In this document: positions 34,693 through 43,694 of the stretch, one piece after another
Layout: every line of letters starts with the position of its first letter
Numbering within the stretch: position 1 is the first letter of the stretch
Origin: JBQDBK01 sp052090825
Lineage (GTDB): Bacteria > Bacillota > Clostridia > Tissierellales > Peptoniphilaceae
Assembly (NCBI GenBank): GCA_052090825.1
Contig: JBQDBK010000008.1
Span: forward strand, 1 to 64,000
Direction: 5' to 3'
Length of the DNA stretch: 64,000 nt
Position numbers and translations under genes: made by a program
Notes under the pieces: generated by a model
Seen by the model: the letters and a program-made list of their open reading frames with translations, nothing else
What the model was told of the DNA's origin: nothing
Database searches by the model: none

Positions 34693-35168
34693 TGGAAAAT
34701 ACTAATATTATTCTTTTTGATAAACAATATGTAGAATACAAAAATAAATTAGAAAAGCTTGAAAAAAATAGATTTTTTTGTAAACATAGCCTAGAACATT
34801 TTCTTGATGTGGCTAGGATATGTTATATTTTATCCTTAGAAAATAATATAAAAGTTTCAAAAGACATGATTTATTCAACAGCCCTCCTTCACGATTTGGG
34901 GAGGGTTATTGAAATAGAAGAAAGTGTGAGTCACGAAATAGCATCTGTTGACTTAGCAAGAGATATTTTATCTAGAACTAAATTTTCTAAAGAGGAAGTA
35001 GAGAGGATTTTAGCTTGTATAGCCTCTCATAGAAATAAAGACTCTAAAGATGAATTTTTTGAGATTTTTTATAGGGCAGATAAGTTATCAAGACTTTGCT
35101 TTGATTGTAAAGCTTATAAGGAATGTAATTGGTCTTATGAAAAGAAAAATCATGAAATCAAGTATTAA
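34692..35168 (+). CDS. HD-domain phosphohydrolase in the folate operon
   Basis: 158-residue HD-superfamily protein. Metal-binding residues are visible as His in KHSLEHFLD, the HD pair in LLHDLGR, and a downstream SHEIA and ASHRNKD. A Cys-rich C-terminus (CFDCKAYKEC) may hold a further metal. Such proteins hydrolyse phosphate esters. Being locked between folE and folB-folK (1-base overlap before, 11 bases after), it is a candidate for removing phosphates from dihydroneopterin triphosphate, a step for which no Nudix FolQ gene is seen here. That role is inference from position only. Confidence 0.8.
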   Translation: MENTNIILFDKQYVEYKNKLEKLEKNRFFCKHSLEHFLDVARICYILSLENNIKVSKDMIYSTALLHDLGRVIEIEESVSHEIASVDLARDILSRTKFSKEEVERILACIASHRNKDSKDEFFEIFYRADKLSRLCFDCKAYKECNWSYEKKNHEIKY

Positions 35169-35179
35169 AGGGTGGGAAA

Positions 35180-35992
35180 ATGGATTGTTTAACTATTAAA
35201 AACTTAGAAGTTTATGCCAATCATGGAGTATTTACAGAAGAAAAAAAATTAGGACAAAAATTTTTAATAACAGTTAATTTATTTTATAATATGAAGAAAG
35301 CAGCTCTTTATAATGACTTAGAAGCATCTGTTCATTATGGAATTTTATCGCAAGAAATAACAGAAAAGTTTAAAGAAAAAAATTATGATTTAATAGAAAC
35401 TTCTGCTTATAAGCTAATAGAATTTATATTTGAGAAATATAAAATTGTAGAGAAAGTAGATTTAGAAGTAAAAAAACCTTGGGCACCTATAGGCCTACCT
35501 CTAGAGACAGTAAAAATTAAAATTTCTAAAAAAAAGAGAAGGTATTTTATTTCTATAGGAACTAACCAAGGAGATAAAGAAAAGAATATATCCCAATCCT
35601 TAGAAAGATTGGATAATTCTTCTTGTAAAATTTTGAAACTTTCAAAAAATTATATTACAAAGGCTTGGGGAAAGACTGACCAAGAGGATTTTTTAAATTG
35701 TGCAGTTGAAATAGAATCCTATGAAGAACCAGAAGACTTTCTTAAAATTTTAAATAATATAGAAGATGAAATGGGTAGAGTTAGAAAAGAAAAATGGGGA
35801 CCTAGATTAATAGATTTAGATATACTATTTGTAGATGATGAAGTAATTTATTCAGAAAGCCTTGTAGTGCCTCATCCTTATATAGAAGAAAGAGAGTTTG
35901 TTCTAGAACCTCTAGCAGAAATAGCACCATTTTTTATTCATCCAGTATTAAATAAATCAGTAAAAAATTTATTATCTGATTTAAAAAAATAA
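35180..35992 (+). CDS. folBK: Bifunctional dihydroneopterin aldolase / HPPK (FolB-FolK fusion)
   Basis: 270 residues carrying two folate enzymes. Residues 1 to about 118 are FolB (LEVYANHGVFTEEKKLGQKF, SVHYGIL, KPWAPIGLPLETV), which cleaves dihydroneopterin to 6-hydroxymethyl-dihydropterin. Residues about 124-265 are FolK (YFISIGTNQGDKEKNI, DFLNCAVEIES, WGPRLIDLDILF, VPHPYIEEREFVLEPL), which pyrophosphorylates that product. The fusion passes the intermediate within one chain. FolP and FolC are not in the window. A strong terminator follows. Confidence 0.94.
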   Translation: MDCLTIKNLEVYANHGVFTEEKKLGQKFLITVNLFYNMKKAALYNDLEASVHYGILSQEITEKFKEKNYDLIETSAYKLIEFIFEKYKIVEKVDLEVKKPWAPIGLPLETVKIKISKKKRRYFISIGTNQGDKEKNISQSLERLDNSSCKILKLSKNYITKAWGKTDQEDFLNCAVEIESYEEPEDFLKILNNIEDEMGRVRKEKWGPRLIDLDILFVDDEVIYSESLVVPHPYIEEREFVLEPLAEIAPFFIHPVLNKSVKNLLSDLKK

Positions 35993-36023
35993 CTTGAAAT
36001 TATAATTTCAAGTTATTTTTTTA
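35983..36023. terminator. Bidirectional terminator folBK / M16 peptidase
   Basis: A near-perfect palindrome of about 20 bp per arm (AACTTGAAAT core) with A-run and T-run ends, between convergent genes. Confidence 0.88.
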
Positions 36024-36036
36024 TTACTTAAATATT

Positions 36037-38931
36037 CTATTTTCTTAAACTTATAATTTCCTTAAATAAGTCTTTATTAGCTTCTATTACATCTGATCCT
36101 CCAATAGCACATAGATAATTTTCATCCATAGCTTTTTTAATTATAGGAGAAAGGGATTTTAATTCTTCTAAACTTGTATTAATAGCTTCTTTTTTATATC
36201 TTGCTAAATCTTCTTCAGTCATATTAGTCATAAATCTAGAAAAGTTAGCACTTCCCTTTGCTGCGGGAGATAAAAGAGGATCAAAAGTGTTCATAGAACC
36301 AATAATATAATTTTTAAGTTCTTCTTCTGAAATATCTAAGTCCTCAATAAACTTATACATATTATCATAAACGTCTATAGTCTTGGAAAGATTAGGATCC
36401 CTGTAAGAGTAAGTTACTATATCAGAAGTTAAAGTTAATTTAGAACCTGCTCCGTAAGCCCCACCTTTAGCACGAATATTGTAATGAAGATACTCAGATG
36501 AAAGTATATTTGAAAGGACAGAAAAGCTACCCTTATATTTAAGACCAAAATCTTTTAATCTACAACCTTTTGAAACATATTGAACATTAGAAGAAGTTGT
36601 AAAAGCTTGATTTTTCTTTTCTGCTTTAAATAAATATTCGTATTTTTCATACTTAGCATTATCAAGCTTAGAAATAAAGCTTTTTAAGAAATCTTTATTT
36701 TTTTCAAAACTATCTTTAGAAGCAGTATAGTTTACAACTAAATTATTTCTATTAAAAATAGATTTCTTAAGTGTCTCAAGGGAAGATAGTAGACTATCCC
36801 ACTTTTTATCAAAATCTTTTAAAAGATCACAAAGGTAAAAATAACTTTCTAGTCCGCTGATTTCAGAGTTATAAGCGGATTGTTTAGAGAAATAGCTTTT
36901 TACAGTTTCGATCATAATCATATGTCCATTTTGAAGTATGATAGACTCATTTGCTGATTTTTCCATTAGCAATAATTCTTTAACCCTATTTTTATTATCA
37001 AATTTTGTGTTTTCCACAATTTCGCTGATTATATCTAGAGACTTTTCAAAATTAAGATCTAGAGTTTTTAAGCTTAAGTTAAGTCTTGGATAGAAGGTGT
37101 CATCTTTCTTTAAATCTACATAACTAACAGGAGTAAAAGACAGACCTCCTAAAACTTTATATATCTCTGAGTCAAGATCATTATAATTATATTTTTCAGT
37201 AGAAAGTTTCCCTATTAAAGAAGTTAAAATTGGAATATTTTTAATTTCTTCTTTAGTAATGTGGCTAGTGTCAAAACTCATAGTTGTATAGGCTATTTCA
37301 TTTGTAAATTGGTCATTAAAGATATAAGTTACACCATCATCTTCTGTAATTTCTTTAGGAATATGAGTAACGCCTTCTTTTATATCTTTTAAATCAAGGG
37401 ATGGGATAGTATCTTTATCTTCTTTAGTATCTTCGCCCATTTGAAATTCTACAAGAGATTTAGCATCTTTAATTATTTTTTCTACTTCTTTTTGGTCTAA
37501 AGAATTTTTATATTCATTTAACTTATTCTTTATAATTTCTTCTTCTTTTTTATTTTTATTAAGTTCTGGACTTAATTTAGTAATTGTAGAGAAAGAATTA
37601 TTAAGAAGCTTGTCTTCGATATAAGTTTCTAAAAAACCATCTTTCATTTTTTGTCTTAAGTCTTTTATTAAATCATTGCCTTTTAAGGATTCAATAGGAC
37701 AAGCTCCATAAAGCCAAGAATTTAGAGCTCTAATATAATATAAAATTGAACGTTGTGTTCCACCACCTTCTCTAAATGCAAATTCAAACTTATTCAAAGT
37801 CGCTTCTAATAGGTTTTTATCAATCCCATTCTCAACAATATTCTTTAGAGTCTTTTCTATACATGTTTTAAATTCATCTATTCTAGAAGAATCAATATTT
37901 TTAGAAACAATAGAAAAATCAAGTGCTAGAGAAGAAGAACCTTCAGCATAAACATCTTCTCCTAGATTTTTCTCTAGAAGAGCTTTTTTGATAGGAGCTG
38001 AATTAGATTCAACTAATAATTCAATTAAAAAGTTTTTCATAAATAAGTCAAGCTTATCACTTGCAAGTCCAATGGACCAAGAATAAGCTAGGTAATCTTT
38101 ATTTTCCCCAATTTCTTCCTTAGAAGCACTATAAGTTGATTCTACAAATTTTTGTTCTTTAAAACCTTTATTTAACTTAATAGAAGAGTCTATATCCTTA
38201 TATTCAAATTCTGATAGATAATTTTCATCTATATATTTTAGGGCTTTATCCATATCCATATCTCCATATAAATATATATAAGAGTTAGAAGGGTGGTAAA
38301 AAGTCTCATGGAAATTTAAAAAATTTTCATAAGTTAAGTCAGTTATATGCTTTGGATCTCCACCAGAGTCTACACCGTAAGTTGAATCTTTGTGAAGATT
38401 AAAGGTTATAGAATCAGAAACTGTATTTTGAGGGTCAGAATATACGCCCTTCATTTCATTATAAACAACTCCATTATAAGTTAATTGCCCATCTTTATCA
38501 TCTAATTCATAATGCCAACCTTCTTGTTCAAAGATTTTTCTATTTTTGTACATGGCAGGATAAAATACTGAATCTAAATAAACATCCATAAGATTATAAA
38601 AATCTTTTTCATTTCTAGAACTTATAGGATAAATTGTTTTATCAGGGAAAGTCATAGCATTTAAAAATGTTTGCATACTAGATTTAATTAAATCCATAAA
38701 AGGTTCTTTAGTTTTATATTTTCTTGAACCCGAAAGTACACAGTGTTCAACGATATGAGCAACTCCTGTTGAGTCTGAGGGTATAGTTTTAAATCCTATA
38801 CCAAAAGTTTTGTTATCATCATCGTTTTTTAAAACTAGAACTTGTGCTTTTGTTTTATTGTGTTCGTAGAATTCAACCTCAGAAGCTACGTCTTCTACAA
38901 ACTCTTTTTTTATTAATTTATAATTATTCAT
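36037..38931 (-). CDS. M16C-family zinc metallopeptidase (presequence protease type)
   Basis: A 964-residue insulinase-family peptidase, the length of the fused M16C type in which four homologous domains form a closed chamber. The inverted zinc motif is HIVEH (59-63, in STGVAHIVEHCVLSG), and the downstream ligand Glu is likely in YNEMKGVYSDP (about 157-167). KEPFMDLIKSSMQTFLNA is also diagnostic of the presequence-protease group. Such bacterial enzymes degrade small unfolded peptides in the cytoplasm, as no signal peptide is present. AAGGAGG precedes the ATG. Single gene, divergent from the purine permease. Confidence 0.92.
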   Translation of the reverse strand: MNNYKLIKKEFVEDVASEVEFYEHNKTKAQVLVLKNDDDNKTFGIGFKTIPSDSTGVAHIVEHCVLSGSRKYKTKEPFMDLIKSSMQTFLNAMTFPDKTIYPISSRNEKDFYNLMDVYLDSVFYPAMYKNRKIFEQEGWHYELDDKDGQLTYNGVVYNEMKGVYSDPQNTVSDSITFNLHKDSTYGVDSGGDPKHITDLTYENFLNFHETFYHPSNSYIYLYGDMDMDKALKYIDENYLSEFEYKDIDSSIKLNKGFKEQKFVESTYSASKEEIGENKDYLAYSWSIGLASDKLDLFMKNFLIELLVESNSAPIKKALLEKNLGEDVYAEGSSSLALDFSIVSKNIDSSRIDEFKTCIEKTLKNIVENGIDKNLLEATLNKFEFAFREGGGTQRSILYYIRALNSWLYGACPIESLKGNDLIKDLRQKMKDGFLETYIEDKLLNNSFSTITKLSPELNKNKKEEEIIKNKLNEYKNSLDQKEVEKIIKDAKSLVEFQMGEDTKEDKDTIPSLDLKDIKEGVTHIPKEITEDDGVTYIFNDQFTNEIAYTTMSFDTSHITKEEIKNIPILTSLIGKLSTEKYNYNDLDSEIYKVLGGLSFTPVSYVDLKKDDTFYPRLNLSLKTLDLNFEKSLDIISEIVENTKFDNKNRVKELLLMEKSANESIILQNGHMIMIETVKSYFSKQSAYNSEISGLESYFYLCDLLKDFDKKWDSLLSSLETLKKSIFNRNNLVVNYTASKDSFEKNKDFLKSFISKLDNAKYEKYEYLFKAEKKNQAFTTSSNVQYVSKGCRLKDFGLKYKGSFSVLSNILSSEYLHYNIRAKGGAYGAGSKLTLTSDIVTYSYRDPNLSKTIDVYDNMYKFIEDLDISEEELKNYIIGSMNTFDPLLSPAAKGSANFSRFMTNMTEEDLARYKKEAINTSLEELKSLSPIIKKAMDENYLCAIGGSDVIEANKDLFKEIISLRK

Positions 38932-38959
38932 GGAATTCCTCCTTAATTTAATATTATAC

Positions 38960-38998
38960 CCATAATATCTATATTTGAATATATTAAATATATTATGG
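38960..38998. repeat. Inverted repeat between divergent peptidase and purine permease genes
   Basis: Arms CCATAATAT (38960-38968) and ATATTATGG (38990-38998) separated by 21 AT-only-rich bases. It lies between two divergent starts and could be an operator; it does not match the purine riboswitch core. Confidence 0.45.
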
Positions 38999-39056
38999 AA
39001 TTTATTTAAAAAGTGTATTAAACTATACTTGAAAATAAAATTTTAAAGGAGTAGAA

Positions 39057-40370
39057 ATGGAAAATAATTTTTTTGAAAAAAGATTTAAACTCAGTCATTT
39101 TAATACAGACGTAAAAACTGAATTTATGGCGGGATTAACAACTTTCATGACTATGTCATATATTTTAATTGTAAATCCAAAAATTCTATCAGAAGCAGGG
39201 ATGGATAAGGGAGCGGTTTTTACTACTACAATAATAGCTTCCATAATAGGTATATTAATTATGGGGTTTTATGCTAATTTACCTTTTGCTTTAGCACCTG
39301 GGATGGGTTTAAATGCCTTTTTCACTTATACAGTTGTTATGCAAATGGGTAAAAGTTGGGAATTTGCTCTAACGGCAGTTTTTTTAGAAGGTATAGTATT
39401 TATGATACTATCTTTATTTAAAGTCAGAGAGGCAATTTTTATGGCTATACCTTTAACTTTAAAAAAAGCTGTTTCAGTAGGTATAGGTCTTTTTATAGCT
39501 CTTATAGGGCTTGGTGGAGTAGGAATTGTAGTTCAAGGGGAAGGGACAATACTTTCTTTAGGTAATTTATTAACTAAAAATTCTTTAGTATTTTTCTTTG
39601 CCTTATTTATAATGGCTGTTTTTATGGCAAAGAATATAAGGGGTGCTTTATTATTTGGAATTATAGGATCAACAATATTAGCCCTATTATTAGGTGTATC
39701 ATCTTTACCTCAAGATGGAATATTTTCCTTACCGCCATCAATAGAGCCCATAGCCTTTAAGTTGGAATTAAATAATATTTTTACAATTGAAATGTTTTCT
39801 GTAATGTTTACATTTTTATTTGTAGATTTATTCGATACAGTAGGAACTTTAACTGGGGTTGCTACAAAAGCTGGCTTATTAGATGAAAAAGGAGACATGC
39901 CAAACTTGAGTAAAGCCTTAATGGCGGATGCTGTAGGAACTACTGCGGGAGCTTTACTTGGAACAAGTACAGTAACAACTTTTGTAGAATCGGCTAGTGG
40001 TGTAGCAGATGGAGGAAGAACAGGTTTAACAGCTTTATCAACAGGGTTTTTCTTTTTGATTTCGCTTTTGTTGTTTCCTTTGTTTTCAATAGTTCCACCA
40101 GAAGCAACATCAGCAGCCTTAGTAATGGTTGGTTTATTTATGATGAGTCCAATTAAAGATATAAATTTTGATGATTTCACTGAATCTGTTCCGGCATTCC
40201 TAGCTATAGTTATGATGCCATTTGCCTATTCAATAGCAGAAGGAATTAGTTTTGGAATAATAGCTTATGTAATCTTAAAGTCACTGACAGGCAAAATAAA
40301 GGAATTATCACCAGTAATAATCCTTTTATCCTTAATATTTATATTAAGGATAGTGGGACCTCTTATGTAA
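39057..40370 (+). CDS. NCS2-family purine permease (AzgA/PbuG type)
   Basis: 437-residue transporter with about 12-14 helices. The N-terminal signature AGLTTFMTMSYILIVNP and PFALAPGMGLNAFFTY place it in the AzgA/GhxP/PbuG branch that imports adenine, guanine or hypoxanthine with protons. The second ligand motif is LLGTSTVTTFVESASGVADGG, quoted as residues about 300-320. A probable -10 TATACT lies at 39024-39029. Monocistronic with a strong terminator. Substrate among the purines cannot be assigned. Confidence 0.9.
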   Translation: MENNFFEKRFKLSHFNTDVKTEFMAGLTTFMTMSYILIVNPKILSEAGMDKGAVFTTTIIASIIGILIMGFYANLPFALAPGMGLNAFFTYTVVMQMGKSWEFALTAVFLEGIVFMILSLFKVREAIFMAIPLTLKKAVSVGIGLFIALIGLGGVGIVVQGEGTILSLGNLLTKNSLVFFFALFIMAVFMAKNIRGALLFGIIGSTILALLLGVSSLPQDGIFSLPPSIEPIAFKLELNNIFTIEMFSVMFTFLFVDLFDTVGTLTGVATKAGLLDEKGDMPNLSKALMADAVGTTAGALLGTSTVTTFVESASGVADGGRTGLTALSTGFFFLISLLLFPLFSIVPPEATSAALVMVGLFMMSPIKDINFDDFTESVPAFLAIVMMPFAYSIAEGISFGIIAYVILKSLTGKIKELSPVIILLSLIFILRIVGPLM

Positions 40371-40385
40371 ACTTTACTAAATTAA

Positions 40386-40429
40386 AGATTAATAAAACTC
40401 TGATTATATAATCAGGGTTTTATTAATCT
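40386..40429 (+). terminator. Terminator after the purine permease
   Basis: A 20-bp stem (one U-G pair) with ATAT loop, arms 40386-40405 and 40410-40429. The distal arm contains the T-run. Confidence 0.8.
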
Positions 40430-40539
40430 AGTATATCTTTAAAATCCTTATACTATAAGAATAATAAATATTTTGTAATATTAATTTAATGTGTGTTTAT
40501 AAAAATTTAATTTATAATTAAATATAAAGAGGTGGTAAT

Positions 40540-42099
40540 TTGAAAAAAATATTTGAAATTTTATTGGTTGTAGTCTTAGTTTTTGCAACAAGTTCAGTAT
40601 ATGCAAATGAAGATATACAAGCGATATTGGAGCAGCCAGCAGTTTACAAGGCTAAGGCTGGAGATAAATTAGAATATAAGTTAAATTTAAAGTTGCCAGA
40701 AGAATTCGAGAAAAAGTATAAGTCTTTTGCTGTAACAGTTTTAATGGATCCGAATTTAAAAATAAATTCAGTTAATTTAACAGGAATAAAAGAAATTAAA
40801 GGAGAAGTTGATACTAAAATAACCAATGTCGAAACAAATAGTCAAAATTTAGTTACTTTTTATGTAAATAATACTTCTTTATTAAAGAAACAAAAAGAAA
40901 TAAGTCTTCTTATAAATAGTCAAGTAAAAAAAGCTTTGGTAACAGAAGATAACTTTAAAAATTCATTTGTTTTAACATATACAGATAAAAAGGGTGTAGA
41001 GGGTTCAAAGCAAAAAGATTTTACATCTAATACAGTAGGAGATGATGGTAATTTAAAGATTTCAGATTATTTTGACACCTCATCTAAACTGAAAGGAAAT
41101 ACAAAGGCAAATGCAAATATACTAGTAAAAAAAGATAATAAGGAAATTGCAAAAGGCCAAGCAACAAAAGAAGGGAACTTTGAAATTAACTTAAGGGGAC
41201 AAAAGGTAGGAGATATTTTACTTGTTAGTTCTACTTATAAATTAAATGGAGAAAGTAAAGTATCTAATGAAAAAGTTATTGTAAAAGCTGTGGAAACCGA
41301 TAAGCTAGAAGAAACAGTAGAGGAATCCAAAGATTTAAAGTCTATGGAAAAATTAAGTGATAGCATTGATATGGCTAAGAAATTAAACTATTCAAAGGCT
41401 GATAAAGAGGATGCAGCAAGACTTGTTGCAGCCATAGCTAATGGGCAATATATAGAAATAAAATCAGAACCAAAAGAAAATGAAATAAAAGAAGCTGTAG
41501 ATAAGTTAGAAGAAGCAGTTAAATATTTGAGAAAACCTATTATGACAGGCTACTCTGAAGATAACTTTTCACCAGAAAAGAACATAAAAAGATCTGAAAT
41601 AGCAGCAGTTCTAGCAAAGATTAGTGGTGGAGATAAAATAACAGGAGAATTTACATCTTTTAAAGATGTAAAACAGGATAAATGGTATGCAGATGCAATT
41701 GCTTATATGGAAAAATCAGGTATAATTAATGGTTACCAAGATGGTACCTTTAAGCCTGAGAAGTCAATTTCAAGAGCTGAGTTTGCTAATCTAATAGCTA
41801 AGATATCAGAAACTGAAAGTTTAAAAGAAGCTCTTAATTTTAAGGACGTAGAGGAATCTTTTTGGGCTAAAGAAAGTATAGATAAGGTAACTTCTCTTGG
41901 GTATATGAGTGGAAGAAATAATGGGGAATTTGATCCTAACCAAGAAATAACAAGAGCTGAAGTAGCTAAAGTCTTAAATAGAGTCTTGGAAAGAGTTCCT
42001 AATAAAGATTATATAGATAAGTATACAAAAAACCCATACAAAGATGTTAAGAAATCTTTTTGGGCTTATTATGAAATAATGGAAATAAGTGGGAACTAA
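40540..42099 (+). CDS. S-layer-homology (SLH) domain surface protein
   Basis: 519-residue secreted protein. Signal peptide 1 to about 22, cleaved after VYA. The N-terminal half (about 25-250) is beta-rich with an isopeptide/adhesin-like feel and no recognised catalytic motif. A helical linker (about 255-335) is followed by three SLH repeats (about 337-519): SEDNFSPEKNIKRSEIAAVL, GYQDGTFKPEKSISRAEFAN and GRNNGEFDPNQEITRAEVAK mark their ends. SLH modules bind pyruvylated wall polymers, so it is held on the cell surface by its C-terminus. Start TTG at 40540 behind GAGGTGG. Confidence 0.85.
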   Translation: MKKIFEILLVVVLVFATSSVYANEDIQAILEQPAVYKAKAGDKLEYKLNLKLPEEFEKKYKSFAVTVLMDPNLKINSVNLTGIKEIKGEVDTKITNVETNSQNLVTFYVNNTSLLKKQKEISLLINSQVKKALVTEDNFKNSFVLTYTDKKGVEGSKQKDFTSNTVGDDGNLKISDYFDTSSKLKGNTKANANILVKKDNKEIAKGQATKEGNFEINLRGQKVGDILLVSSTYKLNGESKVSNEKVIVKAVETDKLEETVEESKDLKSMEKLSDSIDMAKKLNYSKADKEDAARLVAAIANGQYIEIKSEPKENEIKEAVDKLEEAVKYLRKPIMTGYSEDNFSPEKNIKRSEIAAVLAKISGGDKITGEFTSFKDVKQDKWYADAIAYMEKSGIINGYQDGTFKPEKSISRAEFANLIAKISETESLKEALNFKDVEESFWAKESIDKVTSLGYMSGRNNGEFDPNQEITRAEVAKVLNRVLERVPNKDYIDKYTKNPYKDVKKSFWAYYEIMEISGN

Positions 42100-42183
42100 T
42101 TTTAGAAATATCTTAATAAAAACTTAATTAAATTTTATGGTAATAGAAAAAATTATAAGTTATACTCAATACTAGTGATAATT

Positions 42184-42804
42184 ATGAATAATTTAAAGTT
42201 CAAAATAAAAAGAATATTAAAGCAAAATAAAAATCTTATTAATATTCTCACTGGTTTGGGTATACTTTTTTCTATTACCTTTTTAATTTGGGGAATAAGT
42301 GAAGGTATATTTAAGTCTCAGAAAAATTTAGATATATTTTTAGAGAATATTGGAATAATGGGGCCAATAGTATTTATAATAATACAAATTGTTCAAGTGG
42401 TTATTCCTATAATACCAGGAGGAGTAACTTCTATAGGAGGAGTTTTTATATTTGGTCCTGTAAAAGGAACTATATATAACTATGTAGGTATAGTGACAGG
42501 GTCCTATATAAATTATTTTTTAGCCAGGTATTATGGAGTAGAATTTATAGGAAAATTAATAGGTCAAAAGAAATTCAATAAATACACAAAATATTTAAAT
42601 AAAGGTAAAAAATTTGATAGATTTTTTGCCATGGCCATAGCAATTCCTATATCACCTGATGATATATTGTGTTTATTTGCAGGTCTTGTTAGGATGAGTT
42701 TCTTCAAATTTACTTTAGTTATAATTTTTTTAAAGCCAATAGGTCTTTTAATGTATACTTTAGGAGGAAATATTATTTTAAAAAAATTCCTATTAAATTG
42801 GTAG
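42184..42804 (+). CDS. TVP38/TMEM64 (DedA-like, SNARE-associated) membrane protein
   Basis: 206-residue integral membrane protein, five to six helices. The family core is visible: IIIQIVQVVIPIIPGGVTSI, GGVFIFGPVKGTIYN, YINYFLARYYGVEF, and the later AIAIPISPDDILCLFAG. DedA/TVP38 proteins are linked to lipid scrambling or flipping in the membrane. The ATG at 42184 is preferred; a GTG lies 9 bases upstream and neither has a strong ribosome site, so the start is uncertain. Single gene by context. Confidence 0.85.
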   Translation: MNNLKFKIKRILKQNKNLINILTGLGILFSITFLIWGISEGIFKSQKNLDIFLENIGIMGPIVFIIIQIVQVVIPIIPGGVTSIGGVFIFGPVKGTIYNYVGIVTGSYINYFLARYYGVEFIGKLIGQKKFNKYTKYLNKGKKFDRFFAMAIAIPISPDDILCLFAGLVRMSFFKFTLVIIFLKPIGLLMYTLGGNIILKKFLLNW

Positions 42805-42875
42805 TTTTAGGAAAAAAAGGGTAATATTTAAAATAGAGAAGTTAAAAGTAAAATATAAATTGGGGGTAACAAAAA

Positions 42876-43232
42876 ATGAAAAAAATAACTGAAACTGTAC
42901 AATCTGGAGATTGGAAAAATGAAAAGCATGTTCCTGTATTACATGTAGAAGAAAAAGGTGAAGAATTAGTAATAAAAGCCGTTGTAGGTGAAGAAATAGA
43001 GCATCCAAATACATTAGAACATCATATTCAATGGATAAAAATATTCTTCCAAGCAGAAAATGGTAAATTTCCAATAGAAGTTGCAAGTTATGAAGCGAAT
43101 GCTCATGGAGAGGATGAAATTTATACAAAACCATTTGTTGAAGCTCATATCAAAGCTAATAGCAAGGGTATAGTTTATGCTATGAGTTACTGTAATATAC
43201 ACGGACTTTGGGAAAATTCACAAGAAATTTAA
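42876..43232 (+). CDS. Superoxide reductase (neelaredoxin/class II)
   Basis: Reduces superoxide to peroxide without making oxygen, a typical anaerobe defence. 118 residues, the one-iron type without an N-terminal desulforedoxin domain. The iron site ligands are complete: His18 (EKHVP), His43 and His49 or 50 (EHPNTLEHHI), Cys106 and His109 (SYCNIHG). Lys17, next to His18, is the catalytic lysine. Electrons could come from the rubredoxin at 28796. ATG 42876 behind GGGGG; terminator follows at 43251. Confidence 0.95.
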   Translation: MKKITETVQSGDWKNEKHVPVLHVEEKGEELVIKAVVGEEIEHPNTLEHHIQWIKIFFQAENGKFPIEVASYEANAHGEDEIYTKPFVEAHIKANSKGIVYAMSYCNIHGLWENSQEI

Positions 43233-43250
43233 AAATTATTAAGACTATAT

Positions 43251-43277
43251 GGGCCACTTTAATTAGTGGTCCTTTTT
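43251..43277 (+). terminator. Terminator after superoxide reductase
   Basis: An 8-bp GC-rich stem (GGGCCACT with AGTGGTCC, one G-U pair) and a T5 tail. Confidence 0.8.
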
Positions 43278-43409
43278 ATTGTGTCTATAATTTAACAAAT
43301 TAGTAAAAAAAATTTAGACAAAACTTAAATATTTTCTTGCTATTCTTAAATACTTATTCAAGAAAATTGTAGTATACTTAATAATAAGATAAAAACTAAG
43401 GAGGAACAT

Positions 43410-43694
43410 ATGACTAAAATAAAGAATTTCATACTTGGACATAAAAAAATTATGATAGGATTTTTAGCACTTATTGTCTTATTATTAGGAGTTAGTTTAT
43501 TTAAATCTTCTAGGTCAAGTGGAGTAGAAATTTCTGAATCAGAAACTACCTTATTAAAAGAAAAGGAATTTTTAAATGCAGTAAATGAATCGGGCAAGGC
43601 AAATAGTGAAAATGATGCAAAACTATATGCTGAGAAGCAATTACCAGTAGCAGAAGTTAATGTTGAGGTTGGTGATAAGGTTGAAAAAGATTAA
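43410..43694 (+). pseudogene. MacA-like membrane fusion protein, N-terminal part (ends at in-frame TAA)
   Basis: N-terminal part of an HlyD/MacA-type adaptor for the MacB-like exporter encoded downstream. It has a signal anchor (about 13-30, KKIMIGFLALIVLLLG) and the first half of the lipoyl-like beta-barrel, ending VNVEVGDKVEKD. A TAA at 43692-43694 then interrupts the frame. The next codons read IIAKLDDSTIKQQI in the same frame; in this family the position between GDxVxKG/D and the IIAKL-type segment is usually Gln (KDQxIAKL). So CAA to TAA is the simplest explanation. Strong ribosome site (AAGGAGG). Confidence 0.75.

Noticed and set aside
38932..39056. Purine riboswitch before the purine permease
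   Set aside because: The gap has an inverted repeat but no conserved purine-riboswitch core or terminator.
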